From: CAWDJT01 sp963828705
GTDB taxonomy: Bacteria > Desulfobacterota > Syntrophobacteria > Syntrophobacterales > Syntrophobacteraceae
Assembly (NCBI GenBank): GCA_963828705.1
Contig: CAWHGA010000049.1
Location: forward strand, 62,001-126,000
Reading direction: 5' to 3'
DNA: 64,000 nt
The notes under the pieces are model-generated. The model was not told the DNA's origin. It was given only the letters and a program-made list of their open reading frames with translations, and made no database searches. Made by a program: the position numbers and the translations under genes. This document shows, piece after piece, positions 8,885-18,356 of this stretch (positions are counted from its first letter, which is position 1; each line of letters begins with the position of its first letter).

Positions 8885-10279
8885 ATGCATAGCAACACCC
8901 ATCAGCTCCTAAAGGTCAAGGTCATTGACTTCTTGATGGCAACGTTAGCCCATCTGACCGAAAATGATCAGCTCTTCAAAATCACTTACCGGACGCTGGC
9001 CAAACTGGCCGAAGAACTTGTGCAGAGAGACTACTACGTGCGCAAGATCCGCTGGATTCGAGAGCTTTTTGACCAGGACCACCCAAGCGTCAGGCTCGCC
9101 AAACGGTTCCTGCGTTACCCCAATCCGCACCACCGCAAGACCATCATCCAGTCCTTCATTCTTAATGAAATGCTGCTCGGAACCAACAAGCGCAAAGCGT
9201 TTGCACAAACCCCCGGAGGCTTTTACCCACCCGGCATGATCGTGATGAGCCCCACCATGCGCTGCAACCTGAACTGCAGCGGGTGCTACGCGGGCAGCTA
9301 TGCGAAAAATGAACTGAGTTTGGAAACCATCAACCGGGTCCTGGACGAAGCCAAGGAGATGGGCACTTATTTCATCACCGTCTCCGGCGGGGAACCGTTT
9401 TTCCGCGAGGATATCTTCGAGGTATTCCGCCGCCACAAAGACGTGGCTTTTCTGGTCTTCACCCACGGCGGCCTGATCGATGAGAAGATGGCAAAAAAGA
9501 TCATCGCGGTGGGCAATGTCGCCCCAGCCATCAGTATTGAAGGTTTTCGGGAACACACCGACCGGCGGCGCGGAACCGGGCATTTCGATAAGGTCATGCG
9601 GGCCATGGACATGCTCCGCGAGGCCGGCGTCATTTTCGGTTATTCAGCGACCCAGACACGGGAAAACAGTGATGTTATCACCAGTGATGCCTTTGTTGAC
9701 ATGCTCCGTGACAAGGGCTGTCTGTTGGGTTTTCACTTCATGTACGTGCCCGTGGGGCGCGACCCGGACCTCAACCTGATGCCCACTCCCGCTCAGCGCG
9801 ACCAGTTCCGAGCGAGTCTCAGCCGCTGGAGAAACACCCGCGACATTCTTTTTCTAGACTTCTGGAATGACGGTCCGGTGATCGGCGGCTGCATGTCGGG
9901 AGCGCGCAAGTACTGCCACATCAATGCTCAAGGCGACGTGGAACCTTGTGTCTTCTGCCATTTTGCCACCCACAACATTCACCGGTGTTCCTTGAAGGAA
10001 GCCCTCAATTCGCCGCTCTTTCAGGCCATCCGGGAGCAACAGCCGTTCCACGACAACCTGCTGCGCGCCTGTATGCTGGTGGATAAACCTGAGGTGGGCC
10101 GGGAAATGGCGCTCACTCATGGGGCCTATTTCACCCACCAAGGGGCCGAGGCGATATTTACCCGGCTGGCGAGTGACATCGACCGTTTTGCCGACGATTA
10201 CCAGCCTTACGCTGACTGCGCCTGGGAACAGCACTATCTGCCCGCGCGCCAAACCCCACCGGCCGGTAACGCAAGTTGA
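8885..10279 (+). CDS. Radical SAM enzyme with SPASM-like C-terminal Cys cluster
   Basis: The cluster-binding motif is CNLNCSGCYAG, preceded by a helical N-terminal region of about 110 residues and followed by VSGGEPF (the GGE SAM-binding motif). A Cys-rich region, GGCMSGARKYCHINAQG then EPCVFC, suggests an auxiliary Fe-S cluster as in SPASM proteins. It should cleave SAM reductively to a 5'-deoxyadenosyl radical; the substrate is unknown. The start at 8885 (MHSNTHQLLK) has GGAGA eight bases upstream; the further upstream open part crosses a repeat and is not credible. It lies between the ATP-grasp and activase genes. Confidence 0.8.
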   Translation: MHSNTHQLLKVKVIDFLMATLAHLTENDQLFKITYRTLAKLAEELVQRDYYVRKIRWIRELFDQDHPSVRLAKRFLRYPNPHHRKTIIQSFILNEMLLGTNKRKAFAQTPGGFYPPGMIVMSPTMRCNLNCSGCYAGSYAKNELSLETINRVLDEAKEMGTYFITVSGGEPFFREDIFEVFRRHKDVAFLVFTHGGLIDEKMAKKIIAVGNVAPAISIEGFREHTDRRRGTGHFDKVMRAMDMLREAGVIFGYSATQTRENSDVITSDAFVDMLRDKGCLLGFHFMYVPVGRDPDLNLMPTPAQRDQFRASLSRWRNTRDILFLDFWNDGPVIGGCMSGARKYCHINAQGDVEPCVFCHFATHNIHRCSLKEALNSPLFQAIREQQPFHDNLLRACMLVDKPEVGREMALTHGAYFTHQGAEAIFTRLASDIDRFADDYQPYADCAWEQHYLPARQTPPAGNAS

Positions 10280-10475
10280 GTGGTTTCAGCGGTAACCCTG
10301 CCTCATGCTTGGCAGGGAGTTCATCTCCGTCACGGCTGGACGGTACGATCTTCCAGAATGGCCGGTTGCGCGCAAATGACCATCGGCAGCTTATGCAACC
10401 CTGCTCCTGTCCAGTCGAAGACTTGGTGGCGCAGGGCTTTGGCCCCGATACGGTTGCATCAGAGGGTAACATCTC

Positions 10476-11450
10476 ATGGTAGCCACCTACCTCGGTATTG
10501 ATGTCGGCTCCATCAGTGTCAATCTGGCATTGACCGATGATGCCGGACAATTGCTCTACAAGAAATATCTGCGCACCCATGGCCAACCCGTACAGACCAT
10601 GCAGGCGGGTCTGCGGGAGCTGGCCGGCCAATTGGGCGGCACCGTGGACATTCGCGGGGTTGGCACCACCGGCAGCGGCAGGTATCTTGCCGGGATCCTT
10701 CTCGGTGCCGACGTGGTCAAAAATGAAATCACCGCCCATGCGGTGGCAGCCCTTCGGTTTGAACCGCTGGCCGGTACCGTGATCGAAATCGGCGGCCAGG
10801 ATTCCAAGGTCATGTTCCTAAGTCACGGGACTGTGGTCGATTTTGCCATGAATACCGTGTGCGCCGCGGGGACTGGTTCATTTCTCGACCAGCAGGCGCA
10901 CCGGCTCGGAATTCCCATCGAAGAGTTCGGCGAATACGCTTTACGAGCCACCCGGCCGGTAAAAATCGCCAGCCGCTGCACGGTCTTCGCCGAATCGGAC
11001 ATGATTCACAAACAACAGATGGGGCACCGGGTGGATGATATCGTGGCGGGTCTGTGCGCAGCGCTGGTGCGCAACTACTTGAACAACCTGGTCAAGAGTC
11101 AGCAGCTCCGGGAACCCATTTTATTTCAGGGCGGTGTGGCTGCCAATGCGGGTATGCGTGCCGCTTTTGAACGCGTGCTGGAAAGGCCGTTGATAATCCC
11201 GCCGCATTTTGACGTTATGGGGGCCTACGGTTGCGCCCTGCTGGCCCAGGAAACAGTGGCTACTACTGGACGCACCCGGTTTCGTGGGTTTGAGGTCGGG
11301 GATATGCCTTACCAGCTCGCCAGTTTTGAATGTGAAGGCTGTTCCAACAACTGCGAAGTGATGGAAATCGAAATGCCGCAAAAAGACGGTGGGGAACGTT
11401 TGGTCCGTTGGGGTGACCGCTGCGGCAAGTGGGAAACCCTTGACTGGTGA
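10476..11450 (+). CDS. BadF/BadG/HgdC-type acyl-CoA dehydratase activase (ASKHA ATPase, Fe-S)
   Basis: An ASKHA-fold ATPase: GIDVGSISVNLALTDD, EIGGQDSKVMFL, and the two Cys that bind the bridging [4Fe-4S] cluster in NTVCAAGTGSF and ASRCTVFAES. It is 324 aa, with a C-terminal extension that adds Cys residues (CEGCSNNCEV). Such proteins use ATP hydrolysis to drive low-potential electrons into 2-hydroxyacyl-CoA dehydratases, benzoyl-CoA reductases or double-cubane proteins. Its likely partners here are the COG3580/COG3581-like proteins at 12701-14828. The start has GAGGGTAAC upstream. It converges on the esterase gene. Confidence 0.85.
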   Translation: MVATYLGIDVGSISVNLALTDDAGQLLYKKYLRTHGQPVQTMQAGLRELAGQLGGTVDIRGVGTTGSGRYLAGILLGADVVKNEITAHAVAALRFEPLAGTVIEIGGQDSKVMFLSHGTVVDFAMNTVCAAGTGSFLDQQAHRLGIPIEEFGEYALRATRPVKIASRCTVFAESDMIHKQQMGHRVDDIVAGLCAALVRNYLNNLVKSQQLREPILFQGGVAANAGMRAAFERVLERPLIIPPHFDVMGAYGCALLAQETVATTGRTRFRGFEVGDMPYQLASFECEGCSNNCEVMEIEMPQKDGGERLVRWGDRCGKWETLDW

Positions 11451-11511
11451 GGCCACCATCGGCATGGGTGCGGTGAACAACCATACCCGAAGCCGGGAAC
11501 CTTACGGTGCT

Positions 11512-12502
11512 TCAACGGTTACCAGCACAACGCCGGCCGATGGCTTCCCGTGATTGCCTTTGGAAAAACTGCCAGATGAGTTGAGCAGCGTCGAATTCCT
11601 TGAGGGGGTTCGAATCGTCCAACCGCCCTGTTAGCGTACCTCCCCGGCCAAACGTGATCCCAGTTCTCGATGGAGTATAGTGTCACTTCGCAGCCAGTCG
11701 CACAACCGCTCCAGGTCTCGCGCGCCACGCTGTCTCCATAGAGGCTTTCTTGCACCGGTGTTGGCGCGCAGCCATTATTCTTGACCCAAAACCCCACCGA
11801 TTCGGCCACGGCAATGAAGGTACGGTCGTGGTTTCTGCTGGTGCTTCGGCCGCCCTCGTATGGAACGGCGCGATCGCTTCGGCCATGGAAAGCAACCAGC
11901 GGCACCGCACAGGCCGGCTGCGGAATGCGCCATTCCGACTGGGTTTCCGCGGGCTTGCCACCTATGGTCCCGGCCACGACCGCCATCGCTGCCAGCGTTT
12001 CCGATCTCTCCGCTGCGAAACGATACGTCAGCATCCCACCGTTGGAATTCCCTACCATGTAGATGCGGCTGCGGTCCACTCTAAGGCGGGCACAGGCATC
12101 TTCAATCACCGCGGCCACGAAGCCGACGTCGTCGAGGTTATCTTTCCGCGCTTTGCCGCAGCAATGCCCGGAATTCCAATGCTGGAACCAACCAAACAGA
12201 CCGAATCCCTCAGGATAAACCACCAGGAATCCGGAGCGATCGGCCAGTTCGCTGAACCCGCTGTGTTTTTCCATCTCCCGGGCAGTACTGAAAGCGCCAT
12301 GGAGCACCACGACCAGAGGCAACGATCGATCCCCATCATAGCCCAGCGGCACATGCACTCGATAACTGCGCCGCAACCCCTGGACGCTGAGATCGGTTTT
12401 GATCTGATGGCTTCCCGGCAGCGGAGCGTCGTGGCGCGGGACACTGGCCATACAGCCAAGCAAACCCATGGTCATGACAACACATATGCTTCTTCTCAGC
12501 AT
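11512..12502 (-). CDS. Secreted LpqC-like esterase (PHB depolymerase/feruloyl esterase family), lipoprotein, frameshifted
   Basis: From MLRRSICVVMTMGLLGC the protein has a lipoprotein signal with a lipobox (LLGC). The alpha/beta hydrolase follows: VVVLHGAF (oxyanion), GNSNGG (nucleophile Ser), HGRSDRAVPY (Asp) and WDHVWPG (His). It should act on esters in the periplasm or at the outer membrane. Near 11630 the frame changes; the other frame gives the expected family ending (FDAAQLIWQFF) and stops at 11512. Its role in the cluster is unclear; it could trim an acyl product or be unrelated. Confidence 0.7.
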
Positions 12503-12551
12503 TTGCTCCCCCAGTCTGAATTCCGATCTTGGCAAGCTGCCCTCTTAAAAA

Positions 12552-12674
12552 CTATCTCAAAACCCGTTTGATCGCCCAACTTGTCGTTCGTGCTGAGGTA
12601 TCGAAGCACGAACGACCGCGCTGCAGCTGATCGCACTTCGATGCCTCAAGGCGAACGGAGGAGTTTTGAGATAG
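12552..12674. repeat. 123-bp MITE-like element with 12-bp terminal inverted repeats
   Basis: Perfect ends CTATCTCAAAAC (12552-12563) and GTTTTGAGATAG (12663-12674). Inside lies a perfect 12-bp palindromic arm pair at 12583-12594/12605-12616 with loop GAGGTATCGA, the same motif found at 16883-16920. No coding capacity. It sits between the esterase and the COG3581-like gene. Confidence 0.6.
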
Positions 12675-12700
12675 CCGCTTAGGATTTCCGATTGGAACCG

Positions 12701-14323
12701 TCAGCGGCGTCTTTTGATGAGGTCCACAAAGGCTTCCAGGCGCGTCTGTACCGCTCCTGGGGAGGTGTGCTCGTCAAAAATCAAGGTCAACACGGGGATC
12801 TGGAAATCGGTCGAGATCCGCGCCAGGATTGTCTGCGCCACCAGTTCCGGCATGCAGGTGAAGGGCATCAGATGGACGATGCCGTCGAAACCCTGGCGGG
12901 CAAAATAGGCCGATTTGCCCACCGACTTGACGCTTTCGCCGCCACTGGGATCATAGAGATAGGGGGCCGCCTGGCGCAAAGACCAGCGGAATTGATTACG
13001 CCGCCAGGGCATGAAGCGAAATCGATCATTGAGCCAGTCGCTCAGCCATAAACCGCGATGAACCTCCACCCCCATTTCGCCGAGGCGTTCCTCGACGTTC
13101 ATATTGGCGAAGTTTTCCAGCACCATAAAAATCTCGCCCACCACCCCGACCCGCACCACTGGGCGCTCAGGTTCCACCGCTACGGCGTTCATAACCCGTT
13201 GCAGCCGTTGCCAGGCCCACCACAGATCCCTGAAGCCGCGCGATTCCTCGATGATGCGGAGACCACGGCGCAGCGCCCGGTCGGTGGCTCGCCGCTCCAG
13301 TTCGCGCGGCCGCAGCCAGTGAGCGCGCCGCAGCGCCCAATCCACCGCGGCGATGCGGTACAGGATCAGCAGGAAGACCCGGTATGAATCCCATTTGGTC
13401 TTCAGCCCGGCAATCATTTTGACGGTGGCCAGCATGTCGCGCAGGCTGTCCGGGTTATCGGCGCTGCCCATCCGGAACTGATAGCCCAGGTCGCGCAGGA
13501 TCTGTTCCTGAATCACACTGTAGTAGCCGAAACGGCAGGGACCGAAACCACCAGGCATGATGATGTCGGTGGCGCCGCTATCGAGTGCCTGGATCATGTT
13601 GCCCAGGTTGAGTTTGAAAGGCAGGCAGGCACATTCCGGCGAGTAGCGCGTCCCGAGTTGCAGGGCTTCTTTATTGGGTCGCGGCGGCATGCTGATGTGC
13701 ACACCCAGGTTGCGAAACACGTTTTCAAATCCGAGGTGCAGGTGCCCCATGTGGGGGATGGTCAGGTGCATCTTGCCGGATTGGGGCTTTTCGTGGTGGA
13801 CCGTAAGCGGCGGCAGCTGTGGACTCCCATGCGGTGGCATGGCCGTCTGGCGGCTTTGCCGGCGCTTTCTTTGTTCCAGCACGTCCAGGAAGGCTTCCAC
13901 TCGAGTCTGCAGGCCGGCGTCGCCACTATGTTCGTCAAGTACCAGGCCGAGCATGGGTTTATCGCTATGCTTGCCAACATAGTGTTCCACCAGCGCCGTG
14001 GTGAAGGAATCCTGACCACAACCAAAAGTGGACAAGTTGACGACGCCATCGATTTCACCGCAATCCGCATAGTGCATGGCCGCCGCCACCAGATCTCTTC
14101 CCAGCTGCCAGTAGACCTTCTTGGAGAGTCTCACGCTGTGGCGGTCCTTGACCTCCTGCGGGAGGTTTTCGGGGGTCACCACCTGAACCCGATGGCGCCT
14201 GAGAAGCTCAAGCAGATCGTGACTGAGGGCAGGATCGAAGCTGATGTAGGGGCGTCCGATCACGGCTACCCGGTAAAGCGGCGGCAGGGCAGAACCACCT
14301 GACCTGCTGCCGGCAGCTTCCAT
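12701..14323 (-). CDS. COG3580 C-terminal part fused in frame to a COG3581-like double-cubane Fe-S protein
   Basis: Residues 15-160 (YRVAVIGRPYISFDPALS, STFGCGQDS, DEHSGDAGLQTR) complete the COG3580 (DUF2229-related) module whose start is in the gene piece at 14208-14828. After a linker, residues 180-540 form a COG3581-like module with Cys motifs SPECACLPFKLNLGN, GGFGPCRFGYY and MPFTCMPELVAQ, ending DEHTSPGAVQTRLEAF. Related proteins hold [4Fe-4S] or double-cubane clusters and take electrons from BadF-type activases. The two modules are usually separate genes; here they read through without a stop. It could be a natural fusion or the effect of a second base error in the linker. Confidence 0.75.
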   Translation of the reverse strand: MEAAGSRSGGSALPPLYRVAVIGRPYISFDPALSHDLLELLRRHRVQVVTPENLPQEVKDRHSVRLSKKVYWQLGRDLVAAAMHYADCGEIDGVVNLSTFGCGQDSFTTALVEHYVGKHSDKPMLGLVLDEHSGDAGLQTRVEAFLDVLEQRKRRQSRQTAMPPHGSPQLPPLTVHHEKPQSGKMHLTIPHMGHLHLGFENVFRNLGVHISMPPRPNKEALQLGTRYSPECACLPFKLNLGNMIQALDSGATDIIMPGGFGPCRFGYYSVIQEQILRDLGYQFRMGSADNPDSLRDMLATVKMIAGLKTKWDSYRVFLLILYRIAAVDWALRRAHWLRPRELERRATDRALRRGLRIIEESRGFRDLWWAWQRLQRVMNAVAVEPERPVVRVGVVGEIFMVLENFANMNVEERLGEMGVEVHRGLWLSDWLNDRFRFMPWRRNQFRWSLRQAAPYLYDPSGGESVKSVGKSAYFARQGFDGIVHLMPFTCMPELVAQTILARISTDFQIPVLTLIFDEHTSPGAVQTRLEAFVDLIKRRR

Positions 14324-14828
14324 CCCAGGGCCTCAGGGCCTCATCGAGCGGATGAAGCAACAGGCGCCGCTGGAACTCGGCCTGAGCCTGGTGCGCGGCC
14401 TGCCGGGCTTGGCCGAGTCGCTCGGAGCTGGCGGTAAACCGGCCACCCACCCAGGTCAGGGCATCATCCAGCGTTTGCGGCTGGGGCGCTTTGACGTTGA
14501 TTTTGGGATCCAGAAGCCCGGGCAGGTACCCGAACACGTTCCGCGCCATGTCGGTCAACCCGAGGATCTTGGGGCACATGAAAGCATCGGTGGTCATGCT
14601 GGTGATACGCGGCAACAGGAGCCAGTCGACCTGGTCGCGAAGACGCCCCACGTGTTGCAAAAACACCTTCACCGGCAGGCACAGATCGCTTCGGGTGAGG
14701 CCTTGCGCCTTGTCCAGATGGGCACGTTCGGTGGGTTCGGAGATGCGTACGGTGACTCCAAGGTGGGTGAGAAAGGTGTTCCACAGCGGCTGGTAGTGAA
14801 AATACAGAAGCCCCCGGGGGATACCCAC
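14208..14828 (-). CDS. COG3580-like (DUF2229) protein, N-terminal part, frameshifted into the next frame
   Basis: GIPRGLLYFHYQPLWNTFLTHLG is the classic start of COG3580 proteins, followed by SDLCLPVKVFLQHV and the Cys in DAFMCPKILGLTD, likely Fe-S ligands. Similarity stops at EALRPW; deleting one G of a GGG run at about 14323 continues into the frame of the downstream piece (VAVIGRPY). The start codon here is a GTG; the frame is open about 40 codons further upstream but without an ATG or a visible Shine-Dalgarno site. It is the partner of the activase at 10476-11450. Confidence 0.7.
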   Translation of the reverse strand: MGIPRGLLYFHYQPLWNTFLTHLGVTVRISEPTERAHLDKAQGLTRSDLCLPVKVFLQHVGRLRDQVDWLLLPRITSMTTDAFMCPKILGLTDMARNVFGYLPGLLDPKINVKAPQPQTLDDALTWVGGRFTASSERLGQARQAAHQAQAEFQRRLLLHPLDEALRPWDGSCRQQVRWFCPAAALPGSRDRTPLHQLRSCPQSRSA

Positions 14829-14963
14829 AACGGGCGCTGTTGACGGCGCATCATCGGCAAGATGAGCCTGAGGCGGCGCATCCGGCCGGCTACTCAGCCG
14901 CGGCGGATGCAGCGGACCGAGCGCCGCTTCCGGCGCAACCCCACCCGCAGTTGTCTGATCCCC

Positions 14964-15863
14964 TCATGAGTTGTGGCCTCGCAGCGCCAGAGTGGTCTTG
15001 CTCACACCAGGAAGTAGCCAGCGACCATGGCTCAACCGATCCAGGCCGGCAGCGAATTGGCCAAAAACCGCTGCCGCCAACCGAGCTCCCCGATTGTCGG
15101 GTTGAGTCCAGCCCCCAATGGTGGTCTGAATCCCCTCAAAACCCAGATCGGCAAGCAGCCGGGCAATGGTTCGCGGCGCAAAATCGAAGAGATGCGACGG
15201 CGCCTGATACAATTTGAGGCTCTGAGCCCAGGGTCGCAACAACCGCACCAGGGGAGTGCTGTGCGGCCAGCGGAGCAACACCAGTCCGCCCGGGCGCAGC
15301 AAGCGCCGCACTTCGGTGAGCACCGCCCGCGGCTCCGCCACGTGCTCGATCACATAAAACAACGTGATCACGTCGAATTGGGCTTCGGCCCAATCAAGTC
15401 GGGGGAGAGGCTGCGCCGAGACTTCCAACCCCAGAGTATGGCTAGCATAACCTCGCCCGGTAGCTGAGATCTCAATTCCTTCCACCTGCCAGCCGCGTTC
15501 GGCCATAGTCTTGAGGAAGAAACCATAGCCGCAGCCCACATCGAGCAACCTTCCCGGACGCGCCGAATGCTCTTCAAGCAGTGCGGCACTTCGGGCCATG
15601 ACCGGCTGCATCAGACGCTGCCAGGTGGCCACTGCAGGTTCTTCGGCCGGCAGGTAGTGCTGGTAGTGTTCGCTCAAAAAGGCCGCCGAAGGTTGGGGAT
15701 GCAGGAACACCAAACCACAATGGCGACAGCGGAAGTATTGCCAGGCGCCCTCATGGATGAACGGTCTGGAGGAGTCCTCCCCGCACAAATGGCACTGAAT
15801 CACTGCGGCGTTTCCTTCTGATTGGCCAGCGATAACCACTCGCTGCAGCAATCCCTGCCTCAT
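14964..15863 (-). CDS. Class I SAM-dependent methyltransferase with N-terminal zinc ribbon
   Basis: An N-terminal Cys4 ribbon (CHLCGE, then FRCRHCGLVFLHP) precedes a Rossmann methyltransferase domain with LLDVGCGYGFFLKT for SAM binding, the acidic VEGIEIS strand end, and FYVIEHVAEP. The C-terminal 60 residues are of unknown fold. Methyltransferases with this N-terminal ribbon are common in polysaccharide and secondary-metabolite clusters; the substrate cannot be read from sequence. I start at the ATG 15863 rather than a TTG two codons earlier. It is upstream of the COG3580-like gene on the same strand and divergent from the acyltransferase. Confidence 0.75.
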   Translation of the reverse strand: MRQGLLQRVVIAGQSEGNAAVIQCHLCGEDSSRPFIHEGAWQYFRCRHCGLVFLHPQPSAAFLSEHYQHYLPAEEPAVATWQRLMQPVMARSAALLEEHSARPGRLLDVGCGYGFFLKTMAERGWQVEGIEISATGRGYASHTLGLEVSAQPLPRLDWAEAQFDVITLFYVIEHVAEPRAVLTEVRRLLRPGGLVLLRWPHSTPLVRLLRPWAQSLKLYQAPSHLFDFAPRTIARLLADLGFEGIQTTIGGWTQPDNRGARLAAAVFGQFAAGLDRLSHGRWLLPGVSKTTLALRGHNS

Positions 15864-15983
15864 TGACAACTAAACCTGTTTTTACTATCAAAGGGCGTGT
15901 TTGAAGTCCATCAAAATGCCGAGGCGTGGTCGACTCGCGCCAGCTGATGCACGCCCTGTCGGGTCCACCGGAATGCACTGACC

Positions 15984-16860
15984 ATGCGCAATCACATTTT
16001 GGATAAGCCGCGTCTTTACCAATGGACGCTGAACCTGGCTCATAGCCTGCCACCGCCGATTCTCTATGGCCTGGCACGGGTGGTGGGGGGACTGGTCTAT
16101 CTGTTCTCCCCCAAAGACCGCAACACACTGCGCCACAACCTGCAGATCGTCTTCAACGGCAGTTCTCCCGCCAATCAAACCGTCATCGTGTGGAAGGTTT
16201 TCCAGAACTACGCCATCTACATGGTGGATTTTTTCAGGTTATTGGGCATGAGCCTGACTGAAAGCCGTAGCTGCGCGCAACTGTATGAAGGCCGTCACCA
16301 CCTCGATGAAGCGCTCGCCAAGGGGCGCGGGGTGATCCTTCTAACCGCTCACCTGGGCAACTGGGAGATTGGTGGGCTGGGGTTGCGCGCCATGGGTTTT
16401 CCGGTCACGGTGGTCACACTCAAACACAACAGCAGCCTTCACCAACCATCTGATCAACACCATGCGCAGCCGTCACGGGATCGGCATCATCGAACTGGGG
16501 ACCTCGGCTTATGACGGCATTGAAATCATCCGGGCGCTGCAACGTCAGGAGGTGATCGCGGTGCTGGGCGATCGGGTTTTTGGCGATCGGGCCGGGACCA
16601 CCACCCTCTTCGGCCGTCCGGTGCAGCTGCCGTTGGGCCCGGTGCTCCTGGCCATGGCCACCGGGGCTCCCATCGTTCCGGCATTCTCGGTGATGGAAGC
16701 GCCAGGGCGCTACCGCGGCATCATCGAAGCGGCCCTGGAAGTTCGCCGCGGCCCCGATCGAGATGCCGCCCAGCAGCACAACCTGCGGCAGGTAGCTGGC
16801 GTCTTTGAACGCGTCATTCGTCGTTTTCCAGATCAATGGTACCAGATCAATCGCCTGTGA
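15984..16860 (+). CDS. HtrB/LpxL-like lysophospholipid acyltransferase, frameshifted
   Basis: The catalytic HX4(D/E) motif is in LTAHLGNWEIGG. Downstream, in the shifted frame, come VIAVLGDRVFGD and GAPIVPAFSVMEAPG, which match late lipid A acyltransferases. The frame changes at about 16430. At about 290 aa it has the usual family length, with a hydrophobic N-terminal anchor region. It should transfer an acyl chain, presumably from the cluster's ACP, to a lipid or sugar acceptor on the inner membrane. Together with the GT2 at 4011-4727 it reproduces the two domains found in ApeJ-type proteins of aryl-polyene clusters. Confidence 0.75.
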
Positions 16861-16882
16861 GCGCAACCAGACGGTTACTGAT

Positions 16883-16920
16883 TTTCCGTTCGTGGTGAGG
16901 TATCGAACCATGAACGGAAA
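16883..16920. repeat. Dispersed palindromic repeat
   Basis: TTTCCGTTCGTGGT pairs with ACCATGAACGGAAA, with a single G-T wobble, across loop GAGGTATCGA. The same loop and arms occur at 12583-12616; a shorter relative is at 8746-8780. Confidence 0.6.
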
Positions 16921-17062
16921 TAGTTTTGCACGAGACTCCAGAGAGAGCGGAATGAGACCATGCCTCAAGCGTGGCGGCATCATTGGAACTTGGCAGTTGC
17001 TTTGAAACGGCTTTCTCTGTGCTCTTTGCGTGCTCGGTGGTGAACAATTTCGGGAGCACTGC

Positions 17063-18356
17063 ATGAATATCACCCTGATCGTACCCCGATGGCCGGCCGG
17101 TAGTCTGTGGAGCAAGGTGGTCTTTCGTTTTCCCTATCTGGCGCTGACCACTTTGGCGGCGCTCACACCGGCCGACGTTTCGGTCCGGCTGATCGATGAA
17201 AACGTCGAAACCCTGGATTGGCAGGCGCGGCCCGATCTCGTTGGGATCTCGCTGATGACTCCGCTCGCGCCGCGTGGCTATGAAATTGCCGCCGGCTACC
17301 GCCAACGCGGTGTCCCCGTGGTGCTGGGAGGCATCCATGCCACCATGATGCCGGATGAAGCCGCCGCCCACGCTGATGCGGTGGTGGTGGGCGAAGCCGA
17401 AGGGCTCTGGCCGAAAGTGGTGGCCGACGCTCACCAGGGCAGGCTGCAGCCCCTGTACCGGGAGGACGGCCATGCCCCCCTCGACCATCTGCCCCTGCCC
17501 CGCCGCGAATTGCTCAAACGCAAAGCCTATTTCTTTGTCGGCACAGTGCAGACCACCCGTGGATGTCCTTTCGACTGCGAGTTCTGTTCGGTGACCCAGT
17601 TCTATGGGCACACCTACCGTCTGCGGCCCATTGACGAGGTGGAACGGGAAATCCAGAAGCTCGAAGGTCGCTTTGTCTTCTTTGTGGATGACAACATTGT
17701 CGGGCGACCGGGTTTACGCTCGGGAATTGTTTCGACGGTTGATTCCCTACCGGTTGAAATGGGCCAGTCAGAGCTCGATCACCATTGCCAAGGACCGGGA
17801 ACTGCTGCGTCTGGCCGAACGTAGCGGTTGCATGGGCTTGTTTATCGGCTTTGAATCGCTCTCGCAACAAATCTTGCAGGAAATGGGTAAATCCTTTAAT
17901 CGAGTGGACGCCTATCGTGACCGGATCAAACGAATTCACGACCACGGCATCGGCATTCAGGGATCGTTTATCTTTGGAAATGACGGTGACACCCCCGCTA
18001 TTTTTGAAGACACCGTCCGGTTCACCACGGAAACGCGCCTGGACGCGGCGCTTTTTTCCATCCTGACACCTTTTCCGGGCACTCGCCTGTATCACAAGAT
18101 GCATTCCCAGGGGCGCATCCTGAGCCACGATTGGAGCCGTTACGACATGAACCATGTGGTATTCCAGCCGCGCGGGATGAGTGCCCAGCAGTTGCAGCAG
18201 GGTTTCAACTGGGCATACCGCCGCCTGTATTCCTGGTCTTCCATCACTCGGCGCCTGTTTGGAATACGCCGCAACCTGCAGCTTTTCGGACCGCAAAACA
18301 TCGGGTTTCGGCGCGCCTGGCAGGAGACCGCCCAGGATCAGGGAGACGGTGCATGA
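17063..18356 (+). CDS. B12-binding-domain radical SAM enzyme, frameshifted
   Basis: An N-terminal cobalamin-binding Rossmann domain (MNITLIVPRW ... VVLGGIHATMMPDEA, VVVGEAEGLWP) precedes a radical SAM core with TTRGCPFDCEFCSVTQ. Near 17700 the frame changes and similarity continues with LAERSGCMGLFIGFESLS and FIFGNDGDT. Family members use methylcobalamin and radical SAM chemistry for C-methylation, ring formation or rearrangement. The start at 17063 has GGGAGC upstream. The stop overlaps the LolA-like ATG (ATGA). A close paralogue lies at 21101-22378. Confidence 0.8.

Noticed and set aside
10303..10321. CCCTGCC/GGCAGGG hairpin after the SPASM-like gene
   Set aside because: No T-run; cannot be called a terminator and may be chance.
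11608..11622. GGTTCGAATC, a T-loop-like sequence
   Set aside because: It lies inside the esterase gene and no tRNA cloverleaf forms around it.
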